Of a stretch of DNA of 64,000 nucleotides, positions 18,839 through 33,800 are shown piece by piece. The notes under the pieces were generated by a model, which was given only the letters and a program-made list of their open reading frames with translations, did not search any database and was not told where the DNA came from. The position numbers were made by a program, and so were the translations under genes. The stretch covers positions 2,502,368 to 2,566,367 of the forward strand of contig OZ026850.1 in the NCBI GenBank assembly GCA_964023205.1, given 5' to 3'. This DNA is from Lutraria lutraria. Its lineage: Eukaryota; Mollusca; Bivalvia; Venerida; Mactridae. The first letter of the stretch is position 1. Each line of letters starts with the position of its first letter.

Positions 18839-21800
18839 CTGAAATACACAAATGACAATAGTTTTAGCATAAAGATAAAATTAGTGTGCTGCTGAAAATG
18901 AAAAATTAAGTTTGTTTGGAGTGCTGCCGTGCTCCAACCCAGAATTTTAGCACTGGGTAGGAAGGTATATATAGGCATGTTTTTTTGTAATAATACATAA
19001 TTATTTTTTTTTATTTAAAACTTTTTGGTTTTTCGTGTGTATGTTAGAGCACTCCAAACAAATTTATTTTTATTTTCATCCTGACAAAATTTGTAATATT
19101 ATAAAGCTATAGACATCTAATGAAAATTTTCTACATAAAAGTCCCTGTATAATCAACCAAAGAAAAAGTTAAACGAAAAAAATTGTCATAAAATACCAAC
19201 ATCCTCCTATTTATACACTTAAGGTGTGAACATTACTTGAATGGGGTCGCATTTCATAGTAATTTCTTTTTATATGAGGTAATTTGAGGCAAATTCAGGT
19301 TTTGCGAATTTTAATCATTTTCACGTTATCTGTCACAGGTACGTTACTAAATGTGTTTTACATAGTCAAGGATTTCAGAATTCCACATCGGTTTTATAAA
19401 ATCTTAGGCCTAAAAAATTTTTGTTTCTGGTTACACGCTCATTAAAGCAAATCATGGCCATTTATTGCTCACCTGAGAACAACTTCATTATATAATTTAT
19501 GACCTGGTAATCATGGTTTTTCATTTCGTACGACCCCGTTTCTATCAAAATGGCCTCTTAATTTTCATGAATACAGTGGATGCATGTAAATGAATTTTAC
19601 TTTCTGTGTAAATATGATTGTTATTAGGGCTCATAAATCTGGGAGTACTGGTCCGATTTTGTCCATAACCAAACTCATCAAAGAGCTTTAGGAGATACGC
19701 ATTCATCGTAAATATGATTATGATTGGTGAAGAAATGAAGGTGCTACAGTGTAAACAAGCTGAATTATAGCAATTTTTCTAGGTCAATGACCCATAACTC
19801 TGCAAGTACTGGTTCCATTTCGCCCATAATCAAACTCATCAAAGACTTTCAGGTCATACACATTTGCTGTAAATATGTTTTGAATGGGTGAAGAAATGAA
19901 GGCGCTAGAGTGTAAACACTCTAAAATATACATGTAGCATATTTTCTAAGTCGAGGGACACAACTTGCTAAAATATAAATGCTAATTCGATTTTGCTCAT
20001 AATTAAACTCATCTGAGATATTGTGGCCACATACAAGTGATCAAGTTTGATAAAAGATTAGTTAATAGTTGTGGATGCTAGAGTGTAACCAAAATAATTG
20101 TGGCTGGATGCCGGACATTCATCGATCCTAAAAATCTCAGGTGAGCTAAACAGAGTACATAGGTAAGCAGAAACAAATATTTTTTTATGTCCATTATACT
20201 GGTATTGAGTGGAATATCTCAGATTAACATGTCACTCATACGTCAAAATCACATGAATGGAGCAATGGTTATCTTAGTTGTCATTAATAATTGATAATGG
20301 AGCTATAGAAAACTAAATACAATGTACCATAAAATTATAATTCTTAATAAATGTCTCAAAGCGGAGGGGAGGGGCGGGGGCAGGGGCGGGGGCGGGTTTG
20401 CAGTGGCGGGTACTTTTTTGAGGCATTACATTCTACTGAATTCTTCAATTTGTTGAAGCATAATAAATAATAATTGAAGGAATTGAAATTTGAAATACTT
20501 GAATTAAGCATAAATTTAAAAAAAACTAGAACTATCACTAAAGGTGATGAATACCCCCAGCTGCGGCCTTGACACAGTTATTGTTACATTTTACAGAGGG
20601 AAATATAATGCATTTTCATTTTCTTAATACCTGCAAATTGTTGCTTAGATATATCCTGACCAGTTTCTAAATATACATTATATAAAAAATAACAAAGGGC
20701 CATAACTCATTAAAATTTACTTGGACAAAACCTATTGTGGACATGCACAACAACATGCAAACTACTTATCACTTCTAAGAAGTTTCACTGAATTCCTGCA
20801 TGTAGTTGCTGAGAAATGGTACGGGCAAAATTTGCCTAATTGTATAAAACAAAGGGCCATAACTCAGTAAAAAATTAATCCAAACAAAACCTGGTTATTG
20901 CATGCACAACTTGGCTTACTTTTTATAACTTCTGTGAAGTTTCATTGAATTCCTATGAGTAGTTACTGAGATATTGTATATACACTGTATAAAAAACAAC
21001 AAAGGGCCATAACTCAGTGAAAATTTAACCAACCAAGACAAGCTTAATGGATGCACAACTAGGCTAACTACTTATCACTTCTGAGAAGTTTTGCTGAATT
21101 CCTGGCAGTAGTCAATGATAAATAGTCAGGACAAAATTTGCCTATTGTATATACTGTAGAAAAAAACAAAGGGCTATAACTCAGTGAAAATCAATCCAAA
21201 TGAAAAATGATTTAAGCATGCACAACTAGGCTAACTACTTATTACTTCTGTGCAGTTTCGTTGAAATCCTGCGAGTAGTTGCTGAGAAATTGTCCGGACA
21301 AAATTTGCCTATTGTATATACTGTATAAAAACAACAAAGGGCTATAACTCAGTGAAAATTGATCCGAACAAAAAATGCTTTAAGCATGCACAACTAGGCT
21401 TACTACTGATCACTTCTGTGAAGTTTCATTGAGCTCCTGTGAGTAGTTGCTGAGAAATTGTCCGGACAAAATTTGCCTTTGTATATACTGTATAAAAACA
21501 ACAAAGGGGTATAACTCAGTGATAATTATTCTGAACGAAAATTGCTTTAAGCATGCACAACTAGGCTTACTACTAATCACTTCTGTGAAGTTTCATTGAG
21601 ATCCTGTGAGTAATTGCTGAGAAATTGTCCGGACAAAATTTGCCTATTGTATATACTGAATAAAAACAACAAAGGGGTATAACTCAGCGAAAATTAATCC
21701 GAACGAAAAATGCTTTAAGCATGCACAACTAGACTTACTACTGATCACTTCTGTGAAGTTACATTGAAATCCTGTAAGTAGTTGCTGAGAAAATCTCCGG

Positions 21801-24800
21801 ACAAATTGTGTCTACAGACGCACGGACCGACCGACCGACCGACCGACCGACCGGCCGACCGACCGACCGTCAAGCGTGAATCCAATATAGCCCCCATATA
21901 TTTCATATCTGGGGGTATAAAAATTCATTTTTAATATTACAGTAATACAAAAATGTAAGTTGTATGTATAATTTCAGCTGTGTATGGTTTAAATAGCAGA
22001 AGGTTACACAGCAATAAAGAGGCCACATTTTTCACCATGAAATATTACAAGTAGAGGACAAACAGCCTGTCTTAAAAGCCAAAAGCCCTCAACCTCAAGG
22101 TGTAACAACAAACAAATGTAACACATAACCAAATGAGCTAAGCCAAGGGTCATAGACTCATAGTGCAGTTTCATAGGCCATGATGATGCATTTATGAAAG
22201 GAATTCACTACTTCTTGTCCTAAAAAAAAGGTACCGTAGGACTTAAAAAGGGAAGTGGCATTTATTTGGGAAAACTGACCTATTCTTTCCCCTAATGAGT
22301 AGGAATGGCCGCTACAATAATTTGCCCACCGAAAGAGAAATAGAAGATGTAAATCTTACAAGCATTTATCTAAACTTCTTTACACAATGCAGTACATGTA
22401 ATATAACCTGCCCTAAGGCTGAACACAGGCAATTAAAACACAATTAATTAGCAATCAACAACAGAATAACTTTGTTAACATTTTCTACTTAATCATCAGT
22501 CCAAAAACATAAAACGATTACTGTATTTAACACCTATTCTATTCACTGTATTTAGTCAGGGACTGTTTAACGTTTATCTGCTGCTTAACGGCCCATTTGA
22601 CAGCTATAGTCATTTCAGGGCCACCCCAAAGAGAGGGGAGATAAGATACAAGAGAACCGGTTTTAATATCCCTATACATGTACTTTTAAAATAGTATTTC
22701 TATAATTCTTTATCGTGCCAAATAGAAAGCACAGACACAAGCTTAGCCTTTTCCTGTGATTTCATAACTCAGTACTTGGCTCATGCAGTAGTTGGGATGG
22801 GGACACTGAAAAAGCGTCTCGGAAAAATTGGAAGGAGGAGCGGAGATTTGAACCCAAGAGCCATCGATCACTTTTCTAAAACTCAAGATCTTACACAAAG
22901 GAATATACAAAATTAGAGGATAGTCTTTCTTAAGTTGAAAGGTCTACAGTTAGCAAACCATCGTCAGATACCCACAGTCGCTGCCTGCGCTCTGTTCCGT
23001 ACACTCAGAGCGGAGCGGAGGCAGGGGCCGTGGGTGTCCGACGATGGTAGTAAACATCTTGTTTATAATGTTATACCATCATTGTTTCATCTCAAAGTTG
23101 ACCTTTCAGTTTCAGTACAAAGCATAAACAATTTAGTCATTACTACACATTAGCAGGTGGTATTGACAATCTGTGACATTTGTTTGTTCACAAGTACTAA
23201 ATGGCATGAAATGATCAGATATCCAATACTAGTAACCATGACACCAGCATGAATATCAACAGACAAGTATGTGGAATCCCTTTATTTGAATCCTTCCCTG
23301 AATTAGTGAACACAATGATCAAACTGGATGTTGGTGTTACACAATGTCATATTAGACACCATTCGAGGGCTCAGCGCAACACAGTCATAACTTGTTCTTA
23401 TTTCAATATGAGTTACGACACTGTTGCGTTGAACCCTCTAAGTATCCTTATGGCACTGATTACTATGACACCTGGAAGACACATAAAATATAAAAAATCC
23501 AATCAAGTTGTTCAATTTAAATCCTAGAGTTGAGAAAGAAACCATAATTCAGACAGGTTACAGGTTTCTAATGATTAAACAAGAGAGACATGATAACCCT
23601 ATATATCGCCCATCTGAACAACCAGATGAATCGAAGAAAACTTTGTTAACAAGTGACTTTGGACAAATATTGACACACAGTCCCTTTTTTACTGTTTTGG
23701 GGATAGGTATTGGGTCCCTTTGATGGGGGAAATTCGTGCCGTGAAACACTAAATTTTGGGATTTTTTTTTTTAATCATTGGGAATTTTTTCTCTGAATGG
23801 GGAAAAATATATACATTCTTACTTGGGGAACAAGGTTAATACCGGACCCAAAAATGGCATAACAAACGACCTGGACACATGAACCTTATCAATCTTGTTA
23901 AAGAACCACTTGACGATATACTACCCGCCTACGTGGTCGAGTGGTTAAGGTCGCTGATTTCAAAATCTCTGTGACTTCTTACTGATAGAGGGTCGTGGGT
24001 TCGAGCCCCACTACCAACCATGTCTCTTTATGTGAGAAAGTAGGCAGTTGCTTACGGAGGATGGGAGTCGTAGTACTGGTTCTTCCCAGGAGCGATGCTT
24101 AAAGGTAAACATGTCCACCTCATATGACCCTGACTGTGGAAAAGGGGCGTAAACTCAGTTTTGCGAAAGATATTTAAAGGTTTTCCTGTATCTAATCTTA
24201 TTTATCTAAGTAAATCAAGAGACCACGGTGTGTGGCTTATTTTCATCCCAGAGTTATTATTTGTAAAACCATGGTAGAGGACCATCCAAGGATTGTTCCT
24301 GTGAAATTGGCTCAGTCAGTGACTTCAGAGATTTCATATGTGTCACATAGTAATGGACATGACAATCACTTCACAGGAGATTTTCTCTCTTCATTGGGAG
24401 GAGGCCTTAGCCTGTTGATATTGGGAAGAATTATCACTAAAATTGCTGACTTGGGAAATTAAAAAGCTGAAGGTTAGGATTTTTTGGAGAACTGCATGAT
24501 TTTAATAAAATTTTGAATTGGGAAAGGGCCTTTAATAGGCCCCTGTTACAGAAGGTGAAAAGAAACTGCTTTGTGCTCAGATGAGCTTCTAAGGAATTCC
24601 AATAATTGAGTAAGCTAAGAGAAACTAAGATGGCTCTAAGATGACAAAGAAAGGAATGAGATTGGAAACCTCTAAGGCATCAGGGCTTGGTGTCAGATTG
24701 ATGTATTTCTCATACTGCTATCAGAATTCAAGGATCAAGATAGTGTTTTTACATCAAATTCAGTTTGAGTTCAGTTTATTTTAAAAGTACAGTGCAACCT

Positions 24801-27800
24801 CTTCAAAGCAACACCTATTGGGAGAAGCAAACTTATGTCATTGCTAAGAGGCTGTTGCTCTAGAGAGGTTTAATTAATAGTTAAATCGTGCAGTGGGGAA
24901 AATAGCACTTTGCTAAAGGGTGGTTGTTGCTCAAGAGAGGGCCGCTCTGGAGAGGTTGTACTATACATCAAACAGTTAACTGTTTAAATGTTTCAGTTTA
25001 TTTCATTTCCTCAGCATATTTATAATTATACATTGTATGATATAATGTAGAACAAAAATATACATAAATGTATTACACTACATGTATGTTAAAGAAACAG
25101 GCTGTATAGAGAAATTAAAGAAAAATGTATGTAAGCATTTATGAAATTTGTCACCAACATAGAACTTCTTTAGAAACAGTAATGTTACTTTTATACAATG
25201 GAACTTTTCATTTAGAAACAAAACAAATTGCCTGTCTGGGACACTACATTATGCAGTTACTTTTTAACTTAACTAGGTCTGTACTAAATTAATGTGCCTG
25301 GAGAAGGGGGGGGGGGGGGGGGGGGGCATAAAAATCCCATTATATGGATTAAAAATCAACAAATCTTCATCAACCATGTTTTTCCAATCTAAAATCAAGA
25401 GTCTTTATTCATTGTCTCTATGTTTGAGTTGTCTCATATTACATGTATCAACTATCTGTCATTTGTGATTAATCAGTGTTTACGAAGTAAAATGTGAGAA
25501 TACATTAACTACCAGTGATGAGCTACTGGTATTCACGGTGAACAATCCACAAACAAAGATTTCATTAACACTGGCTAATTAAATTGCACAACCTATTTTT
25601 TCCAAACTTGCACGCTTCATTTTTATCATTCTAAAAGCACACTTCAAATCCTCAATATGACAAACAAATATGAAAACAGCCAATCTCAAAAATATTTAAT
25701 TCAGCTAAAATTAAAATAATTTTAACAATATTTTTTTCAAAACCTTTTTAAATAGGAAGTTTCTCAGCACTGGGACAAGTCTTAATTTAAGAAAATCCAT
25801 CATTTGTCGATTTTAAATAGCGACTCACAATTTACCCAGACAATATGGATTTTATTCTCATAATGTAAAGTCCCTTGGATGGGATTTGTACGGGAATATT
25901 CAGTGTACATGGATAATGCAGAAACTTACAAAAGCCGCCCAAAGTTCATTTTTCGCTCCTATTTTTCTCATCATTTCACGACAAACTTCGGCAAGCTCGT
26001 CCAATCCTTCTGTTTCCCCACATTTGTTATCTTTAGTCATTGATGGATTATATCCGTAAGCCATCCGCCGGCCGTTTACCCTGTAAATATACATGTTTAT
26101 AATTACACACAATGAAATGACAAGACTTGAGTGTTATAAAAAAGATCTTGGGTTCTTCATACCCATAACCAACCCAAGACTTTTTTCTGTTTTTGGTAAA
26201 TTTTTGCTTTCTATTTTTTTTCACTCACATGAACTGTATCTGTTTGTTTAGTGTTGTTTTATGGCACATCGACAACAAATGATCATTATAGCGCGCAATA
26301 GATATTAAAAAGGGAAATCAAAAGATATAAGTTTGTGTCATGACATAAATGAGAGTGACTGAATCGAATAGGTTGAAAATCGAGTAGTGGTAACAAAAGA
26401 TAACTAAATAACATAGATAAAATTCCTTTAAATATATGAAAATAGTTTCGGGAACTATAATTGCCAATTTATCTGAAAAAAAAACAAGTTTTCTGAACCT
26501 ACCTACATACGTATGACCTAATTTTTTTGATAGATAAGTTATTCGGTTACCCTTTACCTCATAATCCCGCCAAATCACGCCTCTACCTCATCTGCATAGT
26601 CCCGCCAAATCACGCCTCTGATTTTTAATCCCTTATAAAGTGTTTTTTCCAACATAAAATTAAGTTTTTATGTTAATAATTATATACTTCAATCTTTCAT
26701 AAAAACAAATATTTAAAAAAACAATATGCTTTATATTTAAAAAGAATGCTTTAATTACTGTGTAAACATTACACCATCACTGTTTCTGGCTAATTTTCTG
26801 AAGGTCTAGTCAAATCTAAATTATGCATTTATATTTTTTTGTAAAAAACAACACAATTTAATCCCACAGTTTGGCAGGCCTTTGAAGTTAACATCCTGAG
26901 GCTATTTTGTGTGAAAATATATTTTGTTTACAACATTAATTGTTAATTAGTGCAATTATCAAGGGGATTAAGTCCCAGAACAGTATGGGTCCTTAGATAT
27001 CATCAAACACATGTGTCACCAAAAGTTTTATGGTCATGCATTGTTTATTGCAGCTGACAAGTGTGACACTTTTCAATACTAATATATATCATCATTTAAG
27101 ATTTGTTAATGATAAATCAACTATCCATTAATTTATAATAAAACAATATGTTTGTAAAAGGAACTGCCAAATAAAACATGAAGTTTACATGAAAAACGAA
27201 ATGAAACAAGAAATTACAAAATGTATGTTAATCTGTACCCTCTGTTATAAGTTTAATATTTGCCTTACAATAATACTATTTTTATCAAAAGAAATATAAT
27301 TCAAACTGCAAAATATTTTACTGAAAATAAATTTTATAAGATCATTAATAAGTGCTTTTATTAATGATGAATTGAGCAGGTGTCAAATCAGTATAATAAA
27401 AAGAAAGAAAATAATAAAAAAATATCCATTTAACTTTTATTCAACTCCAATAATTTTCTTACTATTTGTCCTACAGTTACAAAATTTACATCATTAGAAA
27501 GGTAATAAAATTATGCACAACTTTTATATTCACACAAATTTGATCAGATTAATAATTAACACAGTAATAAGTGATGTAATAGATAGTAGTCAAAACAGTA
27601 GCATTTTCTCAATAACCTCTATGCAGATGGTGTACCAGATTAGACTAGGGGGCTATGAGGTAAAGGGGGCCATCATAAAACAATCTTTGCAGTTAACCTA
27701 CCCAGGGAATTTTCTGCAGGTACAAGTAGGTAAGCAGAAAATTGTTTTTACTGTTTTTTATATTGAACGTAAAATACACGTCAAACTGCTGGGGTTTTTT

Positions 27801-30800
27801 TTATTGGAAAAAATTGATCCGCGAGACTAAAAAATGTTGGGTAGGACCTTTTTAGTGCGTACGTAGCATTACAGTAAACAATTTTTTTTTAAAGATAATC
27901 TTATCTTTTTTTTGTCTAAATGAGGCGAACTTTAAAATCCATTACATATACTATAATATAAGTCTGATCTTCTATTTCACTAAATCAACTCAAAGAAATC
28001 CTCTGAGATAAAGCCAGACAGAAGTTATAGATTTGTAGTGAAATATTGGATCGCATGATATTCATCACTATATCAAAGAATTCAAGACTTCCAGAAGGTT
28101 TATGTCAACCATAGATTTTGTTTATCAGATTCTGATAAATGTTGAGATACAATTCACATAGATGTAAAATGAAACATGAAATAGTTTATTCTTTGTTAAA
28201 ATGTGTAATAGGGAAAAATGTGTTTTTTGGAGGGGGGGGGGTATATCTTTCTTCAGAGTTAACTAGATATGTGTCCATGGGGTACAGATGCCTCCCCCGC
28301 TCCATGTATTTTCATATAAGTAATACCAAAATACAAAAGCAAGGGCAGACAACTCCAGAGTGATCGTCAGCCTTTGACCCAGTTAAAACCCTTTAAAATG
28401 CACAACTACATAATATACTGATAAACATAAAATTTTCTGTATAATTTCATTACTCAACTGCTTATTGAGATATTTATGCCACAAGATTTTCACCCCCCCC
28501 CCCCCCCCCCGCATCTTTCGGAGTGGTGCATTAAGGCGTGACAGTGGAATATTCAGCCATTCAAAACAGATAAAGTTGGTCATCCACCTTTACAAACGGA
28601 AAACCTGGTAAATAATGATCAATTTATCATCTAACAATGCTAGATAGTTGATAATTGGCAAAGGTTAACAATCTGTATATAAATCCAATAACATCAGTAA
28701 TGGAATTCGGTTAAAATCAGATAGGAAATAATGCAAAGAAGCACAAATGACTGAGCACTCACTATGCAAACAAGAGGTCATGAGAAGTTCACGGCCATTG
28801 AAGAAAACAAAAGGCATTAACGGTCAGATACTTGATTAATGGGATTTCATACCAAAGAAAAATAATTGGTATATACAGGAATAATGGGCATAGAATAGAA
28901 CTGAATTGTTTATTTACAGTCTTTTCACAGACTTGTTCAAACAATGTTTTAAAATAATTTATTTAAAGTAAATAGAAACTGAACAGTCACACTATTTTTA
29001 ATTACAAGTCAATTGTTGTCTTTATATAGTCTCATACAATGCCAAGTTATTGACATTTTCAACATGAACTTGAAGTCAATGATTTATTTCGGGATCAAAT
29101 TCAACCGGCTGCTTCATACGGCTTCCCATTCTAGATATAGCCTCTTTAAGAACATTATAAATTCACTATATAATGTTTCTTCTTCAAACTGAATTCTTAC
29201 AGCACAAAATTACTGGTAATGTTAAGAATATTTTCAACAAAAAGTCCACAGTTTATTTTTGGGTCAAAATGCAGCTGCATGCATTTGTTTGCAGCTTCTA
29301 GATCTAGCCTTGTAAGGATATCACTAATTCACTCATGTTTAATTCAAACTGAATTTTTAAAAGCTCACTTACTCAGTGGCTTGAAGTAATCAAAGAACTG
29401 TTGATTAACAGCTTAGTGCTAGTACACATTATAAAACTATATAGTTAAATTCATTGCCAGTTCAGGGGTGTCTAAGATTGCTCCAAGAGCAAAAACGCTA
29501 AAATACCCTACCCCACCCCCATCATGCTTGCATTAAAACATCATTTTTGAGAAGGTTAGACTTGATCTGGATCCTATTGTTTCAAAGATTTTAAGACAAA
29601 AAAAGAGGAAATCAGCGTAAAGGAGGGAGAATCACACCCCTACAGTTGAATAACTTATTAAGTAAAAAGCAATCTAGTTGTTCAACACCACAGGGCTCTC
29701 CATAGACTTCAAAAGTCAGGGGTCAAAATGACCTTTAGCTGATAGAAATTTAAAGAGTCAACAAAATTTCCTACTAATATAAATTTGAACTTTTGGTTCC
29801 AATTCTCAAGAGTCAAAAACCTTATTTTGCAAATTACAAGAGTCAGAATGCCATTTTAAGGGTCAAAGGAGAGCCCTGCACTTCGTATTAAACAGATTTC
29901 ATTAATACAGAAGTGTGCAATTAACCCTAACCAGTCTTATTTATTCTGCACTTGAAATGACCTTGTACTTCCGCTATTAATTGTCAACTTCTCGACATGA
30001 ATGCTTGGTGCTGAGAGGTCATTGTTTGGTTAATTAATCTAAATTCTTTCAAACAATATTGCTTTATTTAATTATCACAATGCATCAATTACATTGTTCT
30101 ACAACATTTTTGGCCACTCCCTGACTTAAATTTGTAATAAAACACTGAATGATGACAATACTGGGCTCTCAACAATTTAGGGAAATTAAATGGGGCCAAG
30201 GGAACAGACAAAATTTTCAAACACTTTTTCACGATAAAGGGGCAATGTTTCTTCATTTTGGGGACACAACATACCATTTCCAGGTGGAATGGGGCCAAAT
30301 GTCTGCCCCAAAATAGGCATACAAGTGCGGGCCCTGCAATATAATTTATTGGAATTATATAAGGTAAAAACAATCGGCAAACAAAGGCCCGCAATATAGT
30401 TCATTTATGGAAATGGGTCCTCATATACCGCAGCCCCTAAACAATGACATAGAAAAAGGGTTCAAAAGCAAATCAAAGCCCTAATTATGCATACAAGTTA
30501 TGCATTCATCAATGTCAAATCTTAAACCTTACCATAAGACAGTGAGTCTGATGATCATCATTACAGCAGTGTATTCAACCACAAAGGAATTTATAACATT
30601 TTGATGAGATTACCAGTCGTAACATCTTTACAGGATTTCTGAACAAACTACGCACAACAATTTGATATAACAATTGCTTGGCTCACACTGCTTGCCTAGA
30701 TGTGTCTGATTGTAGACAGTTTTATTACCATACTAAAGCATTGGCCAAAACTACATAACACTTGCTGTATGAGTTATCACTGAATAAAAAACAAACCTGT

Positions 30801-33800
30801 GACTCATTTATTAATACACATGAAAACATATGATCATGCAGGTGCTGCTCCATCGACAAACAAGTCACAGGAGTTGTCAGTAAACCTGGTTTTTGATTTT
30901 CCAGGTGCTTGTAACCTGTTCCTACCTTCATGCAGTCATTGAGTGGAAATATTTTGACATGTACAAGTTAAATTTTTATAGTTCATATTACGTAACTGAA
31001 GCCAAAATGATCAAATTACAAAATCCATGCAACAATATGCACTAGGGTACTACTTAATGACAATGTTTCTAGCATCATGCCAAATACAGACATACACGCA
31101 AAATTAATTAATTAGCAGCATTTGTGCCAATTCCCATGTCCCATGTTGAGAACAATCAATACAGTCTCTGAATCATTGATTGATGGCAACCATAGGTTTC
31201 TAATTAACTTTTCCTCATGATAGATGAACCAAGCTGGCATGGCTCCTGAAAATTGAGGACTGGAAAAATGAGGACTTTCTTTTCGTGGATGGAAATTAGG
31301 ATCTATACAAATCGAGGGCTCAGCGCAACACTGTCGTAACTTGTTCTTATTTCAATATGAGTTACGACTCTGTTGCGCTGAACCCTCGAAATATTGCATC
31401 AGGGAAGGATACATTTACTCTCACTGAGTGAGAAACATCAGGCCATCGGTAAATTTTTGTTTGTTTTGAGTTACACGACCAATTCATTATAAACAAGAGG
31501 GCCGAGTAGGGCTCGACCCCGGGACCTCCAGCTTGCAAGTCAGATGCTCTACCAACTGAGTGAAACAGGCTGGTGAATACTCCAGCCAAATTATAAAAAC
31601 AATATACCACACCATTACACCAAGTCCTATCTTGCTCACATGAGAATCATTGCTTGCTGATCAATGAAAATATTGTTTTGAACCTGTGTCATGAGGTCTG
31701 TGATTTGAGAAAGTTTGGTGAAGATCCAATCAAAAGCATGATATCTTAAGGTATTCCTATGGTGATGGACGGCATACAAAGTCAGATCACAAAAGCTCAC
31801 CCTGAGCACTATGTGCTTATGTGAGCTTAGCATCAACAGACTCACCAAAACAATATGTCTATATATCGAGGGTTCAACGCAACAGTGTCGTAACTCATAT
31901 TGAAATGAGAACAAGTTACTACAGTGTAGCGCTGAGCCCTCGATATATATAATGCAAGTTTGATTAAATATCCCATTATCAACCTCTGGAAGGCCTTTCA
32001 ACAAATATATAAAATAAAATATACACAATTTACTGGTATTTAGAAATATAATATTTCAATATAAACATGAAGCAAATTCAATCAATCAATAAATTGTTAA
32101 CTTAACTGTCATAAATTGTAATCAAATTACTGAATTATAAATCTCATAAAGTTTACTTATGATGTTTTGTTGAAATACCAGAATGTTATGGTTGTATAAG
32201 TAATAGATACAGTACGAGTTTTTCTTCAAAAGTGTCTTCTTACAGACGTAAGAAGACGGTTCGCTTAGATGAACATACCAATTTGTCCGAGGCGAAGCCG
32301 AGGATAAATGGTTGTTTGTCTAAGCGAATCTTCTTCTTAACGTCTGTAAGAAGACATTTTTGAAGAAAATACAAGTATGTGTATCTGACTTATACGACGA
32401 TAAAGGATAATGTCCACGTGAAAGTTGAGTTATTGAAAAGTGTCCTCTTACAAACGTTAGAAGACACTTTTTGAATAGCTCTGCTGGGGGTCTAGTCGTA
32501 TAATTATACAATAAATTCAATAATAATCTACATCATGTATCTTTATTCCTGTGTGTGATGACAGTGCCAGTATTTGCCTGACTCAGACTTTGGTATAAAC
32601 AGATCAAGAAGGGATTATGTTCTTCCTCATTGAACATGAAAAGTTAACATAAGTTCATTCATGTGTTTAATTACAATGTCAGTATCTTGCTTCACTGACT
32701 GATATAAACAGATCACGGAGACAAAAGATTTTCTAGACGAATTATACTTATGAGTATTAGTTTATTATAGCTGTTTGTGGGTATATAGTGTAGTGTCTAT
32801 TACTAGTTTGGCTAATCCTTGCCATTTGATTGGCTAATGGTGATGACTGAATCTATTAATAGTTGACAGGTAAGTAAATCATGAAGGCATTGCCTAGATA
32901 AGTTGTTGTGTAGCTATTTGAAGTTCAATGTGGTTGTATGATAGTGCGAATTGAATTCGTAAACATTTCGGGTTGATTTTATTTGATTGACGTTGGGTAT
33001 GATATAAACATGTGCTTGTGAACTATATACATGAATTTATTCATTTGTCAAAAACTCATGATTGGCATTATAATGTGTATTACTCATATCATATAAATAT
33101 TTTATACTCTTCTTAATGGAGGATTGAATAAAATATACATACAATATCCTTTATGAAAAAAGCAACTTCATACAAAAAACATAAACCAATATGCTTCTTG
33201 TAATCCATCTACCTATATAACGTTTTGTTATAGTTGTTCTTGTTAAAGATTTTCCTATCGGTTTCCATGGCAACCAGAGTCCTGCATGAATTTTTTTTTC
33301 AACATCTTTGGTACAGCTTCATGCAAGGAACATCTCAGACTGTGAAGTTCCACTAAAATTTGCTTAAGAAGGAGATATTGTTTTAAGCAATAATTGCTGA
33401 CACACATACAGACATCTGGATGCACACATGCATGCACATACGGATGACGGCCATCATGCCATCACCATATAGCTCACTTCGTACTCTGGTGATCTTAAAA
33501 TAACTCATACATAAAGATAGCAAAACGTAAAGCTAGTCAAAAATACCATCTTTTCCTAGGAAAACGTAAATATAAATCCAAAACCATTCTCTTAGTTCAA
33601 ACACTAAAACAAATATTTCAATCAAATTATAAACCAATTCCTGAACACACTATTCCAAGAAAAGAGAAAAATAACGCCTACCTTACTATTGGGGAAGACA
33701 AATACGGATATATCTAGAGACTGCAATTAAATTACACTGCTCGACTGTCTTAAGAGAATTTAAGAAATTTTCTTGTATTGTCGTAATGGGAGTATGTTGT

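Noticed and set aside
15502..21920. CRISPR-like regularly spaced repeats
   Set aside because: The repeats are contiguous ~155-168-bp tandem monomers without unique spacers, in a eukaryotic intron.
25306..25326. Long poly-G and poly-C runs (also 28493, 57098, 60837) as functional signals
   Set aside because: Simple homopolymers, often inside decayed elements; length may be an assembly estimate.
27513..27830. 105-aa plus-strand open frame
   Set aside because: Spans the end of a non-coding mobile element; no homologous frame in its relative at 36311-38330.
29374..29398. Candidate missing exon of the secreted-protein gene
   Set aside because: It has AG and gtaagt borders but leaves the wrong phase or meets a stop when joined to exon 2 or exon 3.
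30089..30404. Two overlapping minus-strand open frames
   Set aside because: Located in a decayed MITE-like 'ggggcc' repeat; no splice-consistent coding.
31497..31620. Possible tRNA-Ala gene
   Set aside because: A- and B-boxes are tRNA-like but the acceptor stem does not pair and the flank is shared with another copy, so it is a SINE.
31636..32028. 130-aa minus-strand open frame
   Set aside because: Runs through hairpin element H1 and repeat remnants; no protein features.
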